Source: Dendrophyllia cribrosa
Taxonomy: Eukaryota > Cnidaria > Anthozoa > Scleractinia > Dendrophylliidae
Direction: 5' to 3'
Assembly: GCA_024195265.1 (NCBI GenBank)
Contig: JAJLRJ010000006.1
Span: 3,034,501 to 3,098,500, forward strand
DNA: 64,000 nt
The notes beneath the pieces were generated by a model. It was given only the letters and a program-made list of their open reading frames with translations. It was not told the origin of the DNA and ran no database searches. Below, in pieces: positions 21,716-30,439 of this stretch (positions are counted from its first letter, which is position 1; each line of letters starts with the position of its first letter). A program made the position numbers and the translations under genes.

Positions 21716-23986
21716 ACCAAGTAATGTTCAGTCTATTAATAGACAGTCGCATCCTCTTTTTATCACACATTGTCTTCTTAGTTTATCTATTAATTGAGAA
21801 AAAATAAGTTTAGGTAAGAATCCAGATGACTCACGCATTCTCTCTCCAAATTGTTCATTTTCTCAACAAAGTCCATCAGCTGCTCTGACATGACCCCCAC
21901 TGTCTCCTCAAAGCGCGATTTCTCTGACTGCATTTCACCTGCCTGAACAATGGTACAATGGTACTTGTATTTAGTGTCCAAGATTGCCCAAAATAATCAC
22001 ACAAGAAAAATCCCAAAAATAGAGATTTCAGTTACAGTAAAATGAGTGAATGACATGCAGTAGAGACCTACTTTAAAGTGCACCTAACCCCTAATTTTTT
22101 TATTCGCCTAAATGAATGTGCTTGCTTTCTGGAGTGAATCTGTGCCAAAATTTTTGGATTTAGTGAAATCCTCGATTTTCTGTGACCTGTTGAAATTTCA
22201 AAAATCGCGCCAAAACGGAGCTGTGTTTGGTTCAGTACCGAGTTGGACGGGGCATGGGTATAGTCATGTGATGTGACGTACTTTCGGGAACCATTTCCTT
22301 CATTTTTGCGCGAATCGAGTGTAAATACAGTGCTTTAGTCGTGCAAAACTCGTGCAAAAAAGAAATTATGCCTGCCCGGTGCCTCGCCGCTGAGAGTACT
22401 CGACGATGCTTTCTTTGGGCGAATTTCGGTTCCCGAATCTACGTCATATCAGGCACTCGCCCCAGATCCCATGTTGCTCGGTACTGAACCAAATTATCTT
22501 CCAATTCAACAGGTCACAGAAAATCGAGGATTTAACCAAATCCAAAAATTTTGGCACAGATACACTCCAGAAAACAAGCACATTCATTTAGGCGAATAAA
22601 AAAATTAGGAAGTATGACAGTTCTTAGATATCCATTAGATGTCTGGCAGTCCTAACACGAAGTGTGTCATGTTCAACTGGTTGAGTTGCTAGAATCACTG
22701 TGACAATCAGAAATTTCATTCATATGTTTCATCTGCAGTCCACATAAAGTGGAATCCTGATTTTTCAAAAACCCGCAGTTATTAAACCAAAACTCATTTT
22801 CTTTGGATTTGATTTCAGTGGATGCCATCTTTGATTTTTTGAACTTCTGATTTTTCATACTAATTATTTCCCTTTCCTTTGGAGGTTCAAAAAATCAGGA
22901 TATCAATCCACTATATGTTTGTCAGAGAGTTGACTGTTAATAATTATTATTCTAATTTATAACATACCAGTTGGAGGATTCTGTTTTCCAGCTCTTGATT
23001 TTTCTTCACTACGTCATCATAATCACCTTTGAGCCTACAAATTCAATTATACAAAATAATCCAACAAAATTTAAATAAAAGTGTGTCTTAAAAACTATTT
23101 TTTATTTCTAATAAACATCTCTTGCTTTTTTGCTGCCTATTAACGCTTTCAATTCCAAAGTCATCTATGGAGACACGTAGTGTAGTTCTAACTTTTGGGT
23201 CTGTGGACGAAATCCTGTGGTATGACCATTCAAATTGAACCTCTTCAGGAGTACTCAATAATGGTACCATTTGTTTTTCACTACTTTACAAAATGAAATA
23301 AGTGGGATTTTGCTGACTTTTGATTTTTCTTGGCAAGATCTTACCGAGTCTCAGTTAAGCCACGATCGTACCTTTTGATGTGTTCTTGGAACGATTCTGA
23401 ATCAGATTCGTTCTCCTGATTCATTGGAATTTCATTTTCATGTTTCTCATCTTCTGGTGAAGTGGGTGAGGTTTCATCTTTCTTGCATGCTGTCTTGTCT
23501 TCTAACTTCTGTATTTTGTCTCTCAGTTCTTGATTTTCCAATCTGGAAGTTTGAGATTCAATATGTTGTGGTGCAATTTTGTCCTTGGTGCAAATTTTAT
23601 TTTCCTTTGTTCAAAACTCATTATCATAGATTATCATACATACACCCAAAAACAAAGGAAAATAAAATTTGCACCAAGGATAAAATTGCACCACAACAAA
23701 TATAATTATAGTTGTGTTATTTTAATCACTAATTTAAAAAGGGGAAAAAGTGTTGTTTCTGGCTGAAAATAAAAAAAGTTCTACTCTGGCTTACAAACTC
23801 CATGTCACCATTTTGAACATTCTGGAAGTACTGACCAACTTCAGGAATTATTCACCAATATCAAGCATAGTTTTGAAACACAATTTGTCATCACTTACAA
23901 GTTATGTAACTTTTAAAATAATTTTCCAGTTAATGTACTATTTTGACTTACTTCAACTGATCGCAGGCCTTTGTGCAGCCACATGT
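20142..23986 (-). CDS. Coiled-coil protein, 3' part of a minus-strand gene (five exons seen)
   Basis: Exons in transcript order: 23986-23952, 23542-23372, 23034-22968, 21942-21835 and 20303-20142 (stop TGA). All junctions are GT/AG and their phases agree, which is the main support. The product reads CGCTKACDQL, LENQELRDKIQKLEDK, an acidic Ser/Glu linker (SPTSPEDEKHENEI), RLKGDYDDVVKKNQELENRI, then GEMQSEKSRFEETVGVMSEQ and LMDFVEKMNNLEREC, ending in a basic Ser-rich tail, STSSASTSSHSELSDGEH. Heptad-like Leu/Ile spacing over most of it predicts a coiled coil. I do not recognise the family. The short Cys-containing first exon hints at more exons upstream. Intron 4 (20304-21834) carries a satellite array and a pyrimidine tract; intron 3 holds a 525-bp MITE. 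Confidence 0.7.
20440..20795 (-). repeat. 106-bp satellite array 3 (about 3 copies)
   Basis: Same unit as at 453-1015, minus orientation, in the last intron of the coiled-coil gene. One copy is shortened and merges CATCCACAG directly into CCACCTTGTACAG. Confidence 0.92.
21340..21715. repeat. Pyrimidine-rich degenerate minisatellite ending in a 33-C homopolymer
   Basis: Irregular copies of TTCTCCCAGTTCCTGCCCC-like units, about 20-25 bp each, ending in an unbroken C run at 21683-21715. Strong strand asymmetry (almost all C/T on plus). The run is a likely sequencing or assembly weak point. Confidence 0.85.
22085..22608. mobile_element. About 525-bp MITE with ~110-bp terminal inverted repeats
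   Basis: The left arm reads CTAATTTTTTTATTCGCCTA, AATGAATGTGCTTG, CAAAATTTTTGGATTTAG and TCGATTTTCTGTGACCTGTT; the right arm is its near inverse, ending AGGCGAATAAAAAAATTAGG. The interior is GC-richer and non-coding. Target duplication not resolved. In intron 3 of the coiled-coil gene. Confidence 0.85.
23145..23270 (+). repeat. Diverged 106-bp satellite relative, subfamily copy 1
   Basis: Contains GTTCTAACTTTTGGGTCTGT, GGACGAAATCCTGTGG and TGACCATTCAAATTG, preceded by GGAGACACGTAGTGTAGTTC, a flank shared only with 42585-42735 (inverse). Confidence 0.7.
23561..23700. repeat. Foldback with 48-bp arms next to a splice acceptor
   Basis: The left arm starts TGTTGTGGTGCAATTTTGTC and ends ATTTTATTTTCCTTTGTT; the right arm (23653-23700) is its near-perfect inverse; loop about 43 bp. 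In transcript sense it ends about 19 nt upstream of the 3' splice site of the coiled-coil exon at 23542. Confidence 0.9.
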
Positions 23987-24217
23987 CTGTTAAAAGCAAA
24001 TAAATATCACATTATTAGATAAGCATCACAGGGATAAATAATATAAATATTTATTGTTTTGACAGCCTTATTATTGTGAAGACAGGGTGACTTTGTTTTA
24101 CTCTAGTTCAAATACCTACAGAAGTATTTTTTTTTAACATTTGAAGTAGGACATCTTTGGAAAAAAGTACAAAGGTAGAGTGACATTACGGTCACCTTTT
24201 TGGTCACAATGAAAGCG

Positions 24218-24530
24218 GCAGAGATCTCATGTATATACCCACCACAAAGACTAAACAATAGACTACACGGAAATAATAGATCACAAACAAAGAGAATACA
24301 ATGTAAAACCGTGGTGGGTACATACATGAGATCTAAGCCATGAAAGCTCTCTTGTAACTTGGAAATCCCCTCTGGTACCCCATTTTTGAGACCAATCACA
24401 TCTGTTGATGTACACAATACTACAGTGGAACCTCCATATGCAACCACCTCTCGTAAGCGACCACTTCTTCTAAACAACCACTTTTCCAAAAAAACATTTC
24501 TTCCAGTCAAACCACTATAGTTGTCACCTT
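24218..24530. mobile_element. Remnant with inverted GAGATCTCATGTATATACCC pieces and a TACAGTGGAACC end
   Basis: GAGATCTCATGTATATACCC (24218) and GGTGGGTACATACATGAGAT (24312) are inverted. To the right, CTACAGTGGAACCTCCATAT then CTCTCGTAAGCGACCACTTC resembles Tc1/mariner-type MITE ends; CATAAGTAACCACCTCGTAT near 24778 looks like its continuation. A minus-strand frame at 24417-24340 (DVIGLKNGVPEGISKLQESF) has splice-like borders and could instead be an exon, but its phase does not fit the next exon unless a weaker donor is used. Confidence 0.4.
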
Positions 24531-24593
24531 TCATAAGTAATCAAAAGATGCACATAAAATGCGCATGAATCTGTGTAGCGCGTTATCGTGAAT

Positions 24594-24773
24594 GTAGACT
24601 TAAAATTCTTTTAAATTATAGCGCTAAAACTAAATATCAGAAAATTTGAAAAACTAAATATTATTGAAAATTTTGAAAAAATTAAAAAAAAATTTTTAAA
24701 AATAATTGAAATAATTTTGAAAATTTGAGAAACTAAATATTAGCGCTATAATTTAAAAGAATTTTAAGTCTAC
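24594..24773. mobile_element. 180-bp MITE with ~32-bp terminal inverted repeats, very A/T-rich
   Basis: Ends GTAGACTTAAAATTCTTTTA...GCGCT and its exact inverse AGCGCTATAATTTAAAAGAA...GTCTAC. The interior is almost only A and T with an AACTAAATATTA motif repeated. It interrupts the CATAAGTAA-containing element around it. Confidence 0.85.
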
Positions 24774-24811
24774 CTTTCATAAGTAACCACCTCGTATAAG
24801 CTACCGCTACC

Positions 24812-25445
24812 CCTCGGGGGGGGGGGGGGTCTCTGTATATTTTTGGGTGGGGTTGTGCCACTGGAACTCTGAGACCCTTAACCTATACTAGACCATGTTC
24901 AGCTGATTTTCCAACCCTATTCTAGACTAGACACCGAAAAACCCTAACCTATCCTAGACCTACTCCAGACTCACTATTTTCCAGAAACTCGTTCACTATC
25001 ACAGTTATTAGTTAACAGGGGTCAGTAAAAATGCCATACTGCCCGCCGTACCGATTTTTTAATGACATTTGCCAGTAAACCTTGTTTAGACTAAATTCTT
25101 CACGCAACTGATCAGTTTCGCGGAAAATGATACCCTATTCTAGACCAAAAATCTCTGATTACTATACCCTATCCCAGACTAAACTGGCTGAAAACCATAC
25201 CCTTCACAGTCAGGGGCGGATCTAGGGGGAGGGTGCAGGGGGTGCACACCCCCCCCCCCCCCCTGAGATGACCTAGTCTGCGTTGTTCGCTTTTAAAATT
25301 TGTTTACGTCCACCTTCAGTTACGTCATTCGTAAGAGGTGCACCCCCTCCTAAGAAAAATCCTGGATCCGCCCCTGACAGTGGCACATACCTATATAGCT
25401 CATATATGGGAGTACCCCCCCTCCCCCCCCCCCCCCCCCCCTGGG
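24812..25445. mobile_element. hAT-like element, family C, with internal CCCTATTCTAGAC array; carries a nested MITE
   Basis: G-rich left end CCTCGGGG... then GTTGTGCCACTG; right end CAGTGGCACATACC... then a C-rich run and CTGGG. These ~50-bp ends are inverted relatives. Flanked by CGCTACC (24805-24811 and 25446-25452), seven of eight bases of a target duplication. The interior repeats variants of ACCCTATTCTAGACC and ACCTATCCTAGACC. A second element (25211-25376) has jumped into it. Confidence 0.78.
25211..25376. mobile_element. 166-bp CAGGGGCGGATC MITE, copy 1, with 5-bp target duplication
   Basis: Begins CAGGGGCGGATCTAGGGGGA and ends CCTGGATCCGCCCCTG. Flanked by ACAGT on both sides (25206-25210, 25377-25381). 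Inserted into the family C element. Homologous to 28261-28420. Confidence 0.93.
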
Positions 25446-27109
25446 CGCTACCATTTCCATGCAATGTGCATGATTTGAATTTTTGTATTGTTTTTAATCT
25501 CTGGCAAGCCACTTGTTCATATTTCCGTGCTTCTTATTCTGGGTGGTCACTTAAAGGAGTTTTAATTGTACAATTTATAACAGCTTCAGTTGTTTAGTTC
25601 TTTTAGGGATAAGGTCATTGTGATAGGAAAAATGACTTGATTTATTTCTATATACCTCACAAGGATTAGCCATAATATTTTGCTAATCTTTTCCTGTGCA
25701 TCCAACGAATATGGGACTTCTTAATCCTTGAACTTTGAAGTTTCTATTAACCTGTATCAAGCAAACAATCAAATAATACTGTCAGCTGATATCATTATTT
25801 TTTCTGGACACCTACAAATGTGCCTTGTTTTAATGTTTTATCCTACTTGCTATTGTGAGCCTTATATGCAGGCAGGCTTGACAGTTACCAGTCTCTAACC
25901 CAACAGGAACTGTAGGTTTGATATGTTTTATGAAGACAAAACTCTGACCAAGGGTTGTAACACTTAAAAACTTATTTCTGATTTCAGTTCAGCATGGCAG
26001 TGGCATCTCATTTACCCATTCGTGCATACTGCCATGTAACAAAACAGAACTTGCCATGCAACTAAGGCAATGCAACACTTGAGTTTGGCAGAACAGATTC
26101 ATACAATCCTCACCTCTACATTTTAATACAGACACCTCTACATGTATTATACAGATGCTTGGGTCTGTCTATTTGGACTCTACTTGGTGACGGTGTCTGT
26201 TCTGTTAGTTCGACTGTACGGCTTTCACATTGGAGAAAAATGAGATAAAACTAATTTGTCAACAAATAAAACTTGAACCCAGAATTTTCTAGGGGTCTAT
26301 TAAAAAAGGTTTCGCAAAATGGTAAAAATTCGATAGTCGCCGTTTTAGTTAACAATTCCATTGTTCTCTCTAGCTTGTATTTACTTTTTGTAAAATTATT
26401 CTGCAATTGACGAAATTAACGCTATTAAATTGAAGGTTGTTGCCGTAAAAAAAGAATACAAATGGGAAGCATTGGTAAAATTTTAAACATTTGGAGGAAA
26501 GGTGTCCTCGATTTCCTTGTAACACGGTAAAGCTGATGCGAAGCACGTTCCGCATCCATGATTGAATAATTACTTGGTCACGCAATAAAAAAAATCAGTG
26601 TATTGTGTACATTAATAGACAATATGCAAGTTTCAAGGCTAACAGGCATTAAAAAATGTTCACTGATCTATACAATATTTAGTTCAAGGTTGCTTTTCCA
26701 ACCTCCAATCCAAAATATACGGCTTTTCGGATTTTTTAAAGCTGTATTTCCGTATGCGACTGCTGTCAAGGCCGTCTGTTCTACTGCATTTTTTGTGCAC
26801 GTAACTGACTTCATACACAACGGAACCACACTTCTAAAACTTACGTATTTTAGAGTCAAGTGCTCTCATTTTTAATTTTTTTTACTGCGTAATTACAAAG
26901 ATATAAAGAATGAAGGTTACCTTGAATGAGAAAAAATATTTTAAAAAGAGCTACTGGGAAACTATGGCTGCATTTTGGATATCCCGGGATTTTTATGATC
27001 ACGCGAACTGTTCAATTTCTGTGGCCAGAATCGCTGTTTGTGTTCAACGTAACAAAATTCCCAATTTCTAGCAAAAAGCACCTTTATGTAGGTAAAAAAG
27101 AGTCGTTAC
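25446..27109. other. Non-coding stretch without clear features
   Basis: No convincing exon or repeat. A minus-strand segment near 25740-25650 has splice-like borders, but every frame contains a stop. Would contain introns if the exon at 27110-27212 belongs to the coiled-coil gene. Confidence 0.4.
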
Positions 27110-27212
27110 CTTTTAAATATCTGTGATATATTTGTGCTTCCAGAGTCTTTTCTGTTCTGTAGTTCAGGGGCAGAAGTACGTGTTTGTAACAAGATACGTG
27201 CTGAACTTCCAT
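27110..27212 (-). CDS. Candidate first coding exon on the minus strand
   Basis: ATG at 27212-27210 in good context (AATCATGG), reading MEVQHVSCYKHVLLPLNYRT then EKTLEAQIYHRYLK to a donor G|GTAACG. It may start the coiled-coil gene at 20142-23986, 3 kb downstream on the same strand, but linking exons were not found. It could also be a chance frame. Confidence 0.25.
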
Positions 27213-28260
27213 GATTTGTAAACAATGTAGAGAATTGACAGCTCGCTCCAGTCTGTTGCGGTTCTTAAAGGGATGATCATGGCCAGGAGCAGGCCAGGAG
27301 CTTGCTATAAGTTTGCTGTTTTTTATCTTAAAATAAGAAGAAAGAATCGCCTATAAAGACAAAATAACGACTAAAAAACTCAAAATTCCACCAGAATGGA
27401 AACTTTGATTTCTTGACCGCCTGTCAAGAAATCAAAATTAGTGAACGTAATCCACTTTTATCCTTGCAATCCTGCACGTTTTCTACAAACTACTGCTTCT
27501 ATTATGCTATACGTAATCTTTTTATCCAATTTAGTTGTATATTTGGTGGCATTTGGCGATATATCGTGGAAATTTAGAAAGCAAAATTTCGTTCTTTTAG
27601 TAGGGCAGTGTCCTTTTAATCGTCTTCAATAAAAAATATGTCATAAAATAGCTGGGTTTTTTTAAACATCCTTACATTTTTCAATATTATAATGATTTAA
27701 ATAAAGTAATGAATTTAGAAAAAATGTGAAGTTACGAAGAGATCTGCTGCAATCTGAGGAAAAACTTTCAATGTATGGCTTTTTACATTTCCTCAAATTT
27801 GAAGCAAGACGCAGATTCTATGTTAAAATCGGGTTAAAATATGGTTGATTCTCTTCATAAGAATATTCCTTGCAGTCAGTTTTATGTTTTACAAATTGCC
27901 CGCCTGGCATCATGAAACTAGCTAGCGGCAACTCAAGCTTGAAGCAGATCTCTACGAAACATCACCGAATTTTGTTTAATCCAGTATGAGGAAGCTATTT
28001 ATATTTGAAATCGCGAAAGGGCTATTCCTGGGTACAAAAGGATTGTAAAAAAATTTAAATTAAATCAGATATGACGCCGAATCAATACAGGACAAATACA
28101 TGTATAAAGAATAATATTATCAAAGACTGACATCAGGAGCCCATCCTGCTGACATTTTGAAATTACTTGTACAATTCGATATGACCCTCTTGTTTTCAAT
28201 GAGCAAAATGAGTATTTTGATTAACAAATTTTACCTACGCCGTTCCCCACAGACCGTTTT
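27213..28260. other. AT-rich non-coding stretch
   Basis: Nothing recognisable beyond low-complexity AT tracts. Confidence 0.5.
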
Positions 28261-28420
28261 CAGGGGCGGATCTAGGGGGAGGGTGCAGGGGGTGCGCACC
28301 CCACCCCCCCTGAGATGACCTAGTCTGCGTTCGCTTTTAAAATTTGTTTACGTCACCCTTCAGTTACGTCATTCCTTAGAGGTGCACCCCCTCCTAAGAA
28401 AAATCCTGGATCCGCCCCTG
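28261..28420. mobile_element. 160-bp CAGGGGCGGATC MITE, copy 2, with 5-bp target duplication
   Basis: Same ends and body as 25211-25376 (shared GAGATGACCTAGTCTGCGTT and CTCCTAAGAAAAATCCTGGA). Flanked by GTTTT on both sides (28256-28260, 28421-28425). Confidence 0.93.
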
Positions 28421-28451
28421 GTTTTCTATAAGCCAACTTGCCAGCTGTTTG

Positions 28452-28555
28452 ATTTTTCCAGCAAATAAATAAAGAGGCTAGTTTCTAAAGAAACTGATGC
28501 TGTGTTGGTGGGGGAGGGGTGGGGGAGTGAAACATGAACATTTGGTTCTATCAAC
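28452..28555 (-). repeat. Short dispersed repeat around GTTTCTTTAGAAAC, copy 2
   Basis: Contains AATAAAGAGGCTAGTTTCTA, AAGAAACTGATGCTGTGTTG and GGGGGAGTGAAAC, the inverse of the copies at 17285 and 36690. Confidence 0.65.
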
Positions 28556-28605
28556 TGAGTCGGAAAAGGTATTAAATTGGCCACCGTAAAGGCCCGTTTA
28601 CACTA

Positions 28606-28775
28606 GCCTGTTCCAGGCGTTCAGATAGTGGGGAAAGCGCGAATAGTTGGGGACGGCGCGAAGAAAACCTAGCGAAAAAAATGCAGGGAGACGAGCTTAC
28701 TCCCTCCAGTCTTCCCGCATTTTTTCGCACGCTTTTATTCGCGCTTTCCCCACTCTCCGAACGCCTGGAACAGGC
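28606..28775. mobile_element. 170-bp MITE with TA target duplication
   Basis: Ends GCCTGTTCCAGGCGTTC and GAACGCCTGGAACAGGC, with further inverted GTGGGGAAAGCGCGA; flanked by TA on each side. TA duplication suggests Tc1/mariner origin. Inserted in a GTTTACAC-rich repeat. Confidence 0.85.
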
Positions 28776-28779
28776 TACG

Positions 28780-29080
28780 TTTACACATACGATTTTTGAT
28801 GCGATTTTTGTCGCGCTCTTCAATGCAACTCAGTTGTCGCAAGTGTAAACTAGCGGCGATTTCCTGTGAGATTAGGGTGCGATATTTGCTGCGATTTTCC
28901 AAAAAAGGCCGCCAAGTTGCATCAGGTTTCGAACATGTTCGAAACCTCTGCGACATCCTCCGACAAATCGCACTGAAATCGCCGCGCGTTTACGCATACG
29001 ATTTGAAGATGCAACTTGCGCGCGACAAAAATCGCATCGAAAGGTGCGACAAAAATTGAACAAAAGCTGACATGTCGAGC
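28780..29080. repeat. Repeat rich in inverted GCGATTTTTGTCGC motifs
   Basis: TTTACACATACGATTTTT and GTTTACGCATACGATTTG bracket several direct and inverted TGCGATTTTT/AAAAATCGCA motifs. It includes the self-complementary GGTTTCGAACATGTTCGAAA. Probably another MITE family; ends not fixed. Confidence 0.6.
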
Positions 29081-29499
29081 ACCAGCCAAAAATGTCTCGA
29101 ATTGATTTGGCCCTCGAAGTAGGTGGTTCTCGTTCGGCCTGGTGGTCACAGAGACACAGAGTACTAGAGACTACAAGAGGCACTGCACAATTTGCGCCTA
29201 TCTCCCGCCGTCAGCACTCGTAATATTTTTCCTTCGGCGCTTATCTTTCTATCCTCTGGCTGTGAGGAGGATATGAGGGCCCGTGTTGTCCGGAAAATGA
29301 GAACGACGTCAAGGTAGCGCCCAAGCCAGCTGTCTTAGCTCCAGCTGAACTAGAATGCTTTTATTGATTTTACCACAAAATCTCACTTTTAAAGTTTGTC
29401 CCAACCAGGCGGGCGGAAAACAGTTTTCTTCCGAGCCAGCTGAAGAACGCCTTTTCTCAGGAACAGTCCGTTTTGTCCTCCTGTCGAATATATATGAGA

Positions 29500-29975
29500 T
29501 CCCGGGGGGTAGGGTAAGGAGGGGGGGGGGGGGGGGGGGGGGGGGGCACCCACATAAAAATGACGGGGGTGCTCGTCGTGCCTTATAGGGGTCAAAATTT
29601 GTAGACTGGTACCGCTTAGGGTACTAAAATCGAAAAAGGCCACCGTTACAATTATCGCGGTACCTAAGGGTATTGAGCCGAAAAATATGACGGACTATAG
29701 GGATGATATCTGTTTACAAACATTCTTTTTGTTATTCAAATGTGCCAACCACTGGAACAAAAGAACCCTTTGTTTCGGCAGCCAATAAGGCTCTGGTTGG
29801 GACATTAATAACAATTGGTGACGTCATTGATATCTTCCCTATGGTGTTATAATTGAGGGGTGCAGGAGCTCCTGGGGGTGACAATGAATTTGAGCCACGC
29901 CCGCTTAACGAGGTTTTGGTACCTTTTATGTTTTATTTTCCCAATAATTTCCGCCGATCACTCCATCCCGGAAAG
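29500..29975. mobile_element. hAT-like MITE, family B, copy 1 (degraded, with an internal insertion)
   Basis: Starts in a 26-G run, then ATAAAAATGACGGGGGTGCT and the family B motifs GGTACCGCTTAGGGTACTAA and GCGGTACC. Similarity breaks at about 29705 and resumes near 29890 (GAGCCACGCCCGC, then GGTACCTTTTATG), implying an insertion. The right end is eroded. It ends about 460 bp upstream of the MFSD8-like start codon. Confidence 0.7.
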
Positions 29976-30439
29976 CAAAAGCCGTGAACGAAGATCCTGT
30001 TAAAATTTACCGCACAGCTGATAAATTCAACGTATATTGGTTATTTCACAATATTTCGGCTGGCCAGACCAGGCCAGACCAGACTTTCATCTGTAACCTG
30101 AAGAAGATTGTTGGACTTGTTATTGTCTGGCTAGCTGAAATAGTGTGAAACAAAGTTGAATCACTGCTGAGCACAAGTCTTTGAACTTCCTTTTACAATC
30201 TGATAACGCAGATTATGACGAAAGAGATCGTCTAGAGGAAGTTAAATAACTAACAAAGCGGTAATTTATATTTATACTTGCGCAATATTTTTGTTACGTG
30301 CGACGACACGCGACAGTACTTGCCACGTGGTCATGCGTGACCTCGCCCCAGTCTTTTCGCGGCTTCCAGAAAATACGAAAGAGCAAGAGAAAGCGGAGTT
30401 TTCATCAAATCGCTGTCGTTTTTGGAGAGTCTAAACAAA

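Noticed and set aside
21395..21724. 109-codon Pro/Ser-rich frame on plus and Gly-rich frame on minus
   Set aside because: Both are translations of a pyrimidine minisatellite and C homopolymer; no splice or start context.
24103..24534. 143-codon minus-strand frame
   Set aside because: It runs through a TACAGTGGAACC-type repeat and an inverted repeat; only a small internal part could be an exon and its phase does not fit the neighbouring exon well.
30030..30160. Further hammerhead copy (CTGAAGA at about 30098, GAAATAG near 30136)
   Set aside because: The core heptamer matches CUGANGA and an inverted partner is nearby, but stem II has several mismatches, stem I does not pair and the cleavage triplet is poor; at most a very decayed relative.
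30422..30439. Upstream extension of the MFSD8-like frame
   Set aside because: The extension lacks an ATG; the first ATG at 30440 has a good start context and matches family length.
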